DNA of 14,044 bases from Alphaproteobacteria bacterium UBA6178 (GTDB lineage Bacteria > Pseudomonadota > Alphaproteobacteria > Rickettsiales > UBA3002), in the NCBI GenBank assembly GCA_002422205.1, contig DITS01000044.1, positions 36,921 through 50,964 of the forward strand, read 5' to 3'. Positions within the stretch are counted from its first letter, which is position 1. Each line of letters starts with the position of its first letter. Below, one piece after another: positions 6,397 to 12,622 of the stretch. The notes under the pieces were generated by a model. That model was given only the letters and a program-made list of their open reading frames with translations. It did no database searches and was not told the DNA's origin. Made by a program: the position numbers and the translations under genes.

Positions 6397-6425
6397 TTGA
6401 AAAACAACTATTCCCTCTGTATGAA
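6397..6425 (+). promoter_or_regulatory. tRNA-Tyr promoter
   Basis: TTGAAA (6397-6402) and TATGAA (6420-6425) are separated by exactly 17 nt. This gives a start near 6432, about 19 nt before the mature tRNA-Tyr 5' end. Confidence 0.6.
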
Positions 6426-6450
6426 GGCACTTCTTGCGCGAGCAGGATGT

Positions 6451-6536
6451 GGAGGAGTGGCCGAGCGGTCAATGGCAACAGACTGTAAATCTGTCGGGTT
6501 TTCCCTACGCAGGTTCAAATCCTGCCTCCTCCACCA
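6451..6536 (+). tRNA. tRNA-Tyr (anticodon GTA)
   Basis: This is an 86-nt class II tRNA with a long variable arm. The acceptor stem is GGAGGAG/CTCCTCC with discriminator A and encoded CCA. The D-arm contains GTGGCCGAGCGGTC, and the anticodon stem CAGA/TCTG has loop CTGTAAA, giving anticodon GTA (Tyr). The variable arm covers about 6493-6509, and the T-arm contains GGTTCAAATCC. It has a promoter at 6397-6425 and a likely terminator at 6568-6587. Confidence 0.96.
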
Positions 6537-6567
6537 GCCTACGCTCTGCGAGCTTCGGCTGGCTTAC

Positions 6568-6587
6568 GCCCTGTGAGGGCTATTTTT
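6568..6587 (+). terminator. Probable rho-independent terminator after tRNA-Tyr
   Basis: GCCCT (6568-6572) pairs with AGGGC (6576-6580) across a GTG loop and is followed by TATTTTT. The stem is short (5 bp) but GC-rich and has the expected T-run, and it lies 31 nt after the tRNA 3' end. A second, weaker pairing (CAGCC/GGCTG) is just upstream. Confidence 0.5.
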
Positions 6588-6640
6588 AGGGCTGGGAATG
6601 GATGCGCCGAAGCTTTATTGCACTGCAGCATCAAAAATAC

Positions 6641-6668
6641 TTGGTTTTCTGCCTTATGCCATTATAGT
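6641..6668 (+). promoter_or_regulatory. Candidate promoter of the MFS gene
   Basis: TTGGTT (6641-6646) and TATAGT (6663-6668) are 16 nt apart, giving a start near 6675 and a leader of about 27 nt to ATG 6702. Confidence 0.4.
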
Positions 6669-6701
6669 CGCCGCTCGGCACATAAAAACAGGAGCATAAG
6701 A

Positions 6702-8039
6702 ATGAACGTTTCAGCCCCGACTGCGAATCTGGCCAATGAGCCCACCACTCCCAAAACACCGCAAGAAATACGTCACTCCCGCCGCAAGGTGGTGATTTCC
6801 GGCATGCTCGGTAACGGGCTGGAATGGTATGATTATGCATTATATGGCCACATGTCGGTGGTATTTGCGACGTTGTTTTTCACCTTCGGGGCCGATGCTG
6901 ACCCGACCTTTGCACTGATTCTGACCTATCTGACTTTTGCTGCGGGCTTTGTGTCACGCCCGCTGGGTGCCGTGTTATTTGGCCGTTTAGGGGATAAATA
7001 TGGCCGCAAGCGTGCGCTGACCGCCTCGATGATTCTGATGGCGATCCCCACCGGCTGTATCGGCTTGCTGCCGACCTATGAAGCGATCGGCTATGCCGCG
7101 CCGATACTACTGGTGATCATCCGTATTCTGCAGGGCCTGTCGCTGGGTGGGGCGTTCAGCGGTTCGATGTCCTATGTGGTGGAGCATGCTGACCCTAAAG
7201 CCCGTGCGCGTACCGGCAGCGTGACCATGCTGTCGCTGGTGATCGGCTTCCTCGTCGGCTCGCTGGTATCGACACTGGCGGCTAGCAGCATGGACCATGA
7301 CAGTTTCATGAGCTGGGGCTGGCGTTTGCCCTTCTTTGTCGGCGTGGGCATTGGTTTTGTCGGTTTCTGGATTCGTAACCATGGCGATGAAAGCCCGGTT
7401 TATACCGAAGCCAAAGCAGCTGGTACCTTGTCGCAAAGCCCCGTGAAAGAGGCCTTCACCAAAGAGCCGCGCAAAATGTTTCAGGGCTTCGCCTTCTACA
7501 TGTTTGTGACGATTCCCTTCTATATTCTGGCAATTTACATGATTGGCTATACGCAAAAACATCTGGGCTTTAGCGCCGATGATGCGTTGCAAATCAACTC
7601 GCTGGCGATGGTGGCGATGTTTTTGCCGATCTGGTTCTCGGCTCAGGCCGCCGATAAATATGGCCGCCGACCGGTGCTGATGGTCACGATTGTGGCCATG
7701 ATGCTGGTGACCTATCCGGCATTTATGATGATGCAAAGCGGCATTTACTGGCAGGTGTTGCTGGCGCAGGCGGCAATGGCGTTCATTCTGGGCAGCTATC
7801 TTGCCCCGATTCCGGCCCTGCTGGTGGAGCTGTTTCCCACCCGTATCCGCTATACCGGCATGTCGCTATCGTATAATTTCTGTGCGATTGTGGGTGGCTT
7901 CACCCCCACCATTGCGGAATTATTGATACGCGAGACGGGGGATAAAACCTCCATTATGTACCTGATGCTGGGGGCGGGCGTGTTCTCCTTCGTCGCGCTG
8001 GCCATGTATAAGGACAATTTCAGGGAAAAATTGGCTTAA
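6702..8039 (+). CDS. MFS transporter, metabolite:H+ symporter (MHS) family
   Basis: I choose ATG 6702 (445 aa), with AGGAG seven bases upstream; the longer frame to 6573 crosses the terminator and promoter. This is an inner-membrane proton symporter with twelve predicted helices and a cytoplasmic N-terminus of about 30 residues. MHS hallmarks are present: GNGLEWYDYALYG (residues 37-49) opening helix 1, the loop 2-3 signature GRLGDKYGRKRAL (94-106), and LQGLSLGGAFSGS in helix 4. A second loop signature, AADKYGRRPVL, is in the C-terminal half. The family includes ProP (proline/betaine), KgtP (2-oxoglutarate) and ShiA (shikimate). Substrate cannot be fixed from sequence alone. It lacks the C-terminal coiled coil of osmosensory ProP, so a carboxylate or compatible-solute carrier without that sensor is likely. 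It precedes a gene cluster linked in other bacteria to osmotic stress, which is suggestive only. Confidence 0.88.
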   Translation: MNVSAPTANLANEPTTPKTPQEIRHSRRKVVISGMLGNGLEWYDYALYGHMSVVFATLFFTFGADADPTFALILTYLTFAAGFVSRPLGAVLFGRLGDKYGRKRALTASMILMAIPTGCIGLLPTYEAIGYAAPILLVIIRILQGLSLGGAFSGSMSYVVEHADPKARARTGSVTMLSLVIGFLVGSLVSTLAASSMDHDSFMSWGWRLPFFVGVGIGFVGFWIRNHGDESPVYTEAKAAGTLSQSPVKEAFTKEPRKMFQGFAFYMFVTIPFYILAIYMIGYTQKHLGFSADDALQINSLAMVAMFLPIWFSAQAADKYGRRPVLMVTIVAMMLVTYPAFMMMQSGIYWQVLLAQAAMAFILGSYLAPIPALLVELFPTRIRYTGMSLSYNFCAIVGGFTPTIAELLIRETGDKTSIMYLMLGAGVFSFVALAMYKDNFREKLA

Positions 8040-8153
8040 AAGGTTAATCCCCTTATTCGAAATATCACTTGATTAATTGGCAGGTGGAATTTACCAATGC
8101 GGGCGTAAGGCAATAAGCGCTAAATAAAAAAATCAAGATACATCGGAATAGAC

Positions 8154-8798
8154 ATGAAGCAAATAATGACGGGCGTGATCGTGCTGGCAAGCTTAAGCTT
8201 GCTGGGTGCATGCATCAAACAAGAACTCGACAGCCAGAAAGCAAACGCACAGACCTCTCCGGCGGTAGAAATTGTCCAGCCGGTGACCCCGCTGCCTGAA
8301 GTTGCCGCCGAAGCGGAGCAGAAGCCGGTGGCGAAAAAACCCAGTAAACCGAGTAAACCGAAAAAGCCCGAGCCCATCCACATGGGCTGGGTGGAGCGTG
8401 CCTATTTACCGGCGCTGGGCGTGACCAGCCGGGCCAAGCTGGATTCGGGCGCTAAAACCTCGTCGATCAATGCCGATATCATCAAAACCTTCAAACGCGA
8501 CAAAAAAGAATATGTGCTGTTCCGCATTGTGCTGGATGAAGAAGACGGCACCGCCGAAACGCTGGAGCGTGAAATTGTGCGCTGGGTACGCATCAAGAAA
8601 AAAGGCGATGGCTTTATCCGCCGTCCCGTCATCATGATGACATTCTGTCTGGGCGAGCACAAAATTAATGGCGAGGTGAATCTGGCTTCGCGCGGTAATT
8701 TCATCTACCCCATATTGGTAGGGCGCAGCATGCTGCAGGACCGCATTGTGATTGATGCGGGCCGCCGTTACACCACCAAGCCCGGCTGCAAGGAATAA
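8154..8798 (+). CDS. Retropepsin-like protease domain lipoprotein (PF05618 / RimB family)
   Basis: This 214-residue protein begins with a lipoprotein signal ending LLGAC, so Cys20 would be lipidated and the protein anchored facing the periplasm. A Lys/Pro-rich linker follows (KKPSKPSKPKKPEP, about residues 60-75). The C-terminal domain starts at GWVERAYLP and carries KLDSGAKTSSI (D97 as the probable catalytic Asp of a DSGA motif), then FRIVLDEEDG, RPVIMMTFCLG, EVNLASRGNFIYPILVGRSM and a terminal Asp-Ala segment. The family was first called a putative ATP-dependent zinc protease, but its DTGA/DSGA motif fits a retropepsin-like aspartic protease. Cytoplasmic RimB of Pseudomonas acts against RimK glutamate additions. 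It is the first of three tightly packed genes; the next starts 3 nt after its stop. The ribosome binding site is weak. Confidence 0.82.
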   Translation: MKQIMTGVIVLASLSLLGACIKQELDSQKANAQTSPAVEIVQPVTPLPEVAAEAEQKPVAKKPSKPSKPKKPEPIHMGWVERAYLPALGVTSRAKLDSGAKTSSINADIIKTFKRDKKEYVLFRIVLDEEDGTAETLEREIVRWVRIKKKGDGFIRRPVIMMTFCLGEHKINGEVNLASRGNFIYPILVGRSMLQDRIVIDAGRRYTTKPGCKE

Positions 8799-8801
8799 CC
8801 G

Positions 8802-10358
8802 ATGCAAAAACTAACCGTATGGTTAATCGCTGCCATGTTTGCACTCGCAGGCGGCGGGATTTTTGCTTATAAGGCCTTCGTGCTGCAATTTCCGCTGGAG
8901 CCGAATGTCACCAGCGAAAGCTGGCATATTGAAGCGCGGCTGGGATTTAATACGCAGCGCAAACCGGTGAAGGTGCAAATGTATTTGCCGCGCTTTACCC
9001 GTGACTATTCGATTGTGGACGAAAATTTCGTCAGCAAAGGTTTTGGCTTTAACACGACCACATCGGAGGTCAGCGGCAACCGCATTGCACGCTGGTCGAA
9101 ACGCTCCGCCAGTGGCCGCGAGCTGATTTTCTATCGCGGCGTGATTTATCAATCCGACGCGGCGGCACACAGCGTCGATGTAAAACCCAAGCCCGTATCG
9201 CCGCTGTATGGCAGCAATGAATTTTCTGAGCGCATGCAAAATGACCCCGCCTTTCTGGCCATGGCATCGCTGATCGAAGATGTGCGCGCGCGCTCCGCCG
9301 ATAATGAAACCTTCGCCGAAGAGCTGGTGCAGTTGATTGCCAAACGCCCCGTGGACAGCCGCGTGCAAAGCATTCGTCAGGAAAACCCTAAGCTTAAATC
9401 CGATCAGGCGATGGCGGTGTATATTCTCAATTATGCTGATGTGCCTGCGCGTATCATGCATGGCGTACAGCTTGAAGATGGTAAGCGCAACGCGCCGCTG
9501 GTGGCGTGGATTGAAATGTATCAGGATAAAAGCTGGCAGCGCATTGATGATCCGGATAACGATCCGCAAGCAAAGTATGTGCCGTGGTGGAGCGGGGACC
9601 GCGCACCCTATGAGCTCGTAGGCGGCACGCGCGCAACGCTGACGGTATCCGTCAAGCGCCACCTCGAATCGGTGTTGACCGAGGCGATCTGGAGCGGCGA
9701 TGATGTGTCGAAATTCTTTTATGACTGGTCAGTCTACAGCCTGCCGATTGATTTGCAGCTGGTCTTTTCCATGCTGCTGATGATTCCGGTGGGCGCGCTG
9801 GTAATTGCGTTTTTGCGTCAGGTGATCGGCATCAAAACCTTCGGCACTTTTATGCCGGTGCTGGTAGCGGTGGCCTTCCGCGAAACGCAGCTGGTATGGG
9901 GGATTGTACTATTCATCACCATTCTCGCAATCGGGATGTTTTTCCGTGGCCTGCTCAACCAGATTCGCCTGCTGATGGTGCCGCGCCTGTCGGCGGTGCT
10001 GACGATTGTGGTGCTGATTATTTTCCTGCTCAGCATCGCTACTTTCAAAATGGGTATCAGCGCCGGTTTGTCGATGTCGCTTTTCCCCATTGTGATTCTG
10101 GCCATGATTATCGAGCGCATGTCGATTGTATGGGAAGAATACGGCCCGCGCGAAGCCTTTATGATGGGGCTGGGCAGCCTGATTGTGGCGATACTCGCCT
10201 ATCTGTTTATGAGCCATGATCATCTGGCGCATCTGATTGTGACATTCCCCGAATTGCTGATGGTGATTGTGGCGCTCAACATTATGCTCGGGCGCTATAA
10301 CGGCTATAAATTATTCGAGTATCTGCGCTTCCGCGCGATGAAAAATAAAGTGGAGTAG
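8802..10358 (+). CDS. Inactive transglutaminase-like / 7TM membrane protein
   Basis: This 518-residue inner-membrane protein has one N-terminal helix (about residues 5-26), then a periplasmic domain, then about seven helices (about 320-495). The periplasmic part ends in a transglutaminase-like fold: YILNYADVPARIMHG (about 206-220), LVAWIEMY (233-240) and WQRIDDP (245-251). In active enzymes these places hold a Cys helix, HAWxE and a catalytic Asp. Here the Cys is absent and the His is Val, while the Asp is kept, so catalysis is not expected. This matches the 'inactive transglutaminase' plus '7 transmembrane helices' Pfam pair. Neighbours are the retropepsin (3 nt upstream) and an ATP-grasp ligase (4 nt downstream). 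In pseudomonads the homologue is, from memory, called RloB, an osmotic-stress tolerance membrane protein. It may recognise a peptide or gamma-glutamyl substrate. ATG 8802 has AAGGA at seven bases. Confidence 0.85.
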   Translation: MQKLTVWLIAAMFALAGGGIFAYKAFVLQFPLEPNVTSESWHIEARLGFNTQRKPVKVQMYLPRFTRDYSIVDENFVSKGFGFNTTTSEVSGNRIARWSKRSASGRELIFYRGVIYQSDAAAHSVDVKPKPVSPLYGSNEFSERMQNDPAFLAMASLIEDVRARSADNETFAEELVQLIAKRPVDSRVQSIRQENPKLKSDQAMAVYILNYADVPARIMHGVQLEDGKRNAPLVAWIEMYQDKSWQRIDDPDNDPQAKYVPWWSGDRAPYELVGGTRATLTVSVKRHLESVLTEAIWSGDDVSKFFYDWSVYSLPIDLQLVFSMLLMIPVGALVIAFLRQVIGIKTFGTFMPVLVAVAFRETQLVWGIVLFITILAIGMFFRGLLNQIRLLMVPRLSAVLTIVVLIIFLLSIATFKMGISAGLSMSLFPIVILAMIIERMSIVWEEYGPREAFMMGLGSLIVAILAYLFMSHDHLAHLIVTFPELLMVIVALNIMLGRYNGYKLFEYLRFRAMKNKVE

Positions 10359-10362
10359 GCCG

Positions 10363-11313
10363 GTGGAAAAGCCGAATCTGCAATTGAACAAGCAGGGTGT
10401 ACTCGGCATCAATGCGCGTAACCTCGATTATATTCTTGCCAATAACCGCCGCAAATTTTACCCGCTGGTCGATGACAAGGTGCAAACCAAATCATGGGCC
10501 GATGGCATGGGCATTCAGTCGCCCGAAATTTATGGCGTGATCGAATATCAGCAGCAGGTAAAATATCTGCCGCGCATGATCGAAGGCAAAAGCGATTTTG
10601 TGATTAAACCCGCGCATGGTAGCGGCGGCGGCGGGATTATGGTGATCACCGATGTGGTGACGCTTGAGGATGGCAGCAAAAGCTATCTCAAAGGCAGCGG
10701 CAAAGGGTACAGCCTCGCCGATATTCAGTATCATGTCAGCCAGACATTGAGCGGCTTATACGCGCTGGGAGGGGTGACCGATCAGGCGATCATTCAATAC
10801 CGCGTCAAGACCGATCCCTTTTTCGATGCGATTACCTATCAGGGTGTACCCGATATCCGCCTGATTGTGTATCATGGCGTGCCGGTGATGGCGATGCTGC
10901 GCCTGCCCACCAAAAAATCAGACGGCAAAGCCAATCTGCATACCGGTGGTATCGGGGTGGGTATCGAAATCAAAACCGGTCGCACCACCCATGCGGTGCA
11001 GCACAATCATCCGGTGACCAAACACCCCGACACGGGCGGGCTGCTGCGCGATTTGATTATTCCGCATTGGGATGCGATTTTGCAAATGGGCGCGCGCTTC
11101 GAAGCCAGCATGGGACTGGGCTATATCGGCGTCGATATCGTGATCGACAAAGAGCTGGGGCCGATGCTGCTGGAAGCCAATGCACGCCCTGGTATTTCCA
11201 TCCAGATCGCCAATCAATCCGGCCTGAAAGCACGACTGAAACTGGTCGGGCAACATCTGTCATCCTTGCAGGGAATGGAACAAAAAATCGCCTTCGCGCG
11301 CGAGCATTTTTAA
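10363..11313 (+). CDS. RimK-like ATP-grasp ligase (alpha-L-glutamate ligase-like)
   Basis: The start is GTG 10363, with GGAG seven bases upstream inside the end of the previous gene. The 316-residue cytoplasmic protein has ATP-grasp features. DFVIKPAHGSGGGGIMVI (about residues 75-92) supplies the lysine and flexible glycine loop that hold ATP. PDIRLIVYHGVPVMAML and KANLHTGGIGVGI continue the fold. YIGVDIVIDKELGPMLLEAN, then ARPG, near 263-286 gives the Glu/Asn magnesium ligands. ATP-grasp enzymes make an acyl-phosphate and join it to an amine; RimK relatives add glutamate or amino acids to proteins or small molecules. The family (PF14397, often called alpha-L-glutamate ligase-like) has no firmly known substrate. 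Clustering with a retropepsin and an inactive transglutaminase suggests one enzyme builds an isopeptide or amino-acid conjugate that the others bind or cut. Confidence 0.85.
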   Translation: MEKPNLQLNKQGVLGINARNLDYILANNRRKFYPLVDDKVQTKSWADGMGIQSPEIYGVIEYQQQVKYLPRMIEGKSDFVIKPAHGSGGGGIMVITDVVTLEDGSKSYLKGSGKGYSLADIQYHVSQTLSGLYALGGVTDQAIIQYRVKTDPFFDAITYQGVPDIRLIVYHGVPVMAMLRLPTKKSDGKANLHTGGIGVGIEIKTGRTTHAVQHNHPVTKHPDTGGLLRDLIIPHWDAILQMGARFEASMGLGYIGVDIVIDKELGPMLLEANARPGISIQIANQSGLKARLKLVGQHLSSLQGMEQKIAFAREHF

Positions 11314-11393
11314 TCCAATCCTTATAGAAAATTGATATCGTTTTTGCTTAAATAAAAAAAGATATAAGTATCACAATAATGGGAGTGGGGCGT

Positions 11394-12287
11394 ATGCGTT
11401 TACGGATTATCATCATGACGCTCGCACTGGGATTGGCGGCTTGTAGTAGCGAGCCGGATTCCGTCGCTATTCCGCTGCCACAGGATAAACCGCGCCCGCC
11501 GGAGACGGCCAAAATAACCGAGCCTACCCCCTTGCCCACTATCGAAGAAAGCCGCTTTGACGCGCTGGTGAACACCTATGAAATCAAGCTGTACGCCGCC
11601 AAGCCCGACATGCGCAAAGCGCGCGCGGCGGTAGAGGGCGTCGCCAAACAAGCCGATGCATGGAACAAACAGGCCGATGACCGATCTGCTGTGCTGGGTG
11701 AACTGATGTTTCGCTATCGCGGCACCGAGCAAAAATTATTAGTGCCCTTAAACAAAGGCGAGGACCGTTTCGCGAAGCTTAATGCGCTATTGCCACAATT
11801 GAAAGACTCGCATATCGAAGTGCAAAGCTTCCGCCTGATTACGCTGCGTCATAAGGTGAATGCGGACATGGTGCGGAAAGCCACGGCGGAGATGGAACGC
11901 TCGATGACCAGCCCCGCATCGAGCAATGCGGTGAGTTTGTTCTTCGCGCTCAGCCGTCAGGTGGATGCGATTTATGCACAGCTATCGCCACGCGCCTATG
12001 AAGGCCCGCCGATTAACCGCACCCGCTATACGCTCGACGCAGCGCAGCTGCTATTTACGCACGGCCATTTTAAAGCGAGCAAAGCCACGCTGGATCAGAC
12101 TGATAAAGGGCTGAATGATCTGCGCGCACAGCATAGTAAGTCTTCCGATGCGCAAGGCAAGATTGAGGGCATCGCTGCCAGTGCACAGTCGCTGCGTCAG
12201 GCGCTCGAAGAAAAGCGGCCCTCAAGTTTTAAGGTGGTCAATGACGATATTCGCGGCTGGCTGTCGAAGCATCTGATGGATGAATGA
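11394..12287 (+). CDS. Hypothetical helical lipoprotein, 297 aa
   Basis: I place the start at ATG 11394 rather than 11379, because GGGAG/GTGGGG lies just upstream and the lipoprotein signal then begins properly (MRLRIIIMTLALGLAACSS, lipobox LAAC with Cys17). A Pro-rich linker follows (about residues 24-47, KPRPPETAKITEPTPLP). The rest is mostly alpha-helical, Ala/Lys/Glu/Gln-rich, with TPR-like spacing but no clear repeat (for example NTYEIKLYAAKPDMRKARAA, and TRYTLDAAQLLFTHGHFKAS near 210-230). It would be anchored in the envelope. It lies 80 nt after the ATP-grasp gene on the same strand, with an AT-rich gap that may hold its own promoter (TATAAG at 11363-11368). It could be a partner of the cluster, or independent. 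I do not recognise the family. Confidence 0.72.
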   Translation: MRLRIIIMTLALGLAACSSEPDSVAIPLPQDKPRPPETAKITEPTPLPTIEESRFDALVNTYEIKLYAAKPDMRKARAAVEGVAKQADAWNKQADDRSAVLGELMFRYRGTEQKLLVPLNKGEDRFAKLNALLPQLKDSHIEVQSFRLITLRHKVNADMVRKATAEMERSMTSPASSNAVSLFFALSRQVDAIYAQLSPRAYEGPPINRTRYTLDAAQLLFTHGHFKASKATLDQTDKGLNDLRAQHSKSSDAQGKIEGIAASAQSLRQALEEKRPSSFKVVNDDIRGWLSKHLMDE

Positions 12288-12305
12288 GGTGGATTGAAAC
12301 CCGTC

Positions 12306-12600
12306 TCCTGCGGCTTGCGAAGCAAGAGCGCAGGATCTCGTGAGGCGGAGAGAGATACTGGCGTTGAGCGCCAGTATGACAGGGAAGGAAGGCCAGACCC
12401 CGTGACAAGCACGGGGTGACAATTTCTCTCACAGGTTACCGTCATCCTCGGGGCGGCGCAGCCGAGCCCGGGGATCCACTTTAAGGTAGTAAGATAAGAT
12501 TCCTGCTTTCGCAGGAATGACGGTGGCTTAGGAGTCGAGGTCAGTAGACCGAGCCTTTAGTGCGCGAAGCGCTTAGGTTCATCGCGTAGGCCAGTAGGCC
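12306..12600. repeat. Intergenic array of different hairpin repeats
   Basis: The 335 nt between the lipoprotein gene and prfC (12288-12622) hold no gene but many near-perfect hairpins. 12306-12335: TCCTGCG/CGCAGGA with an inner CTTGC/GCAAG. 12355-12377: 9-bp stem ATACTGGCG/CGCCAGTAT. 12397-12417: 8-bp stem ACCCCGTG/CACGGGGT. 12446-12473: imperfect GC-rich stem. 12499-12518: 8-bp stem ATTCCTGC/GCAGGAAT with loop TTTC. 12539-12550 and 12589-12600: GGTC/GACC and GGCC/GGCC, both with loop AGTA. Three stems are followed on the plus strand by TGAC, and the fourth (12446-12473) is followed by ATGAC on the minus strand. None has a T-run. This looks like a nest of dispersed REP-like palindromic elements. 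Confidence 0.7.
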
Positions 12601-12622
12601 GGAGCGGGAACGAACGTCACAA

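Noticed and set aside
3922..6536. tRNA genes as integration sites of a genomic island
   Set aside because: I saw no direct repeat of a tRNA 3' end, integrase or mobility gene in the window.
7107..7736. Minus-strand open frame of 209 codons opposite the MFS gene
   Set aside because: Its His/Arg/Gln-rich translation is typical of the reverse of membrane-protein codons; the plus strand is a clear MHS transporter.
8823..9662. Minus-strand open frame of 279 codons opposite the transglutaminase-like gene
   Set aside because: It has no ribosome binding site or recognisable motif, and the plus-strand gene has clear domain structure and tight operon spacing.
12197..12445. Minus-strand open frame over the hairpin array (HPVLVTGSGLPSLSYWRSTP-like)
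   Set aside because: Such translations are typical of palindromic repeats read in frame; three overlapping frames cover the same repeats and none has a coding signature.
12306..12518. Possible CRISPR array
   Set aside because: The hairpin units differ in sequence and spacing; there is no repeated unit with regular spacers and no cas gene.
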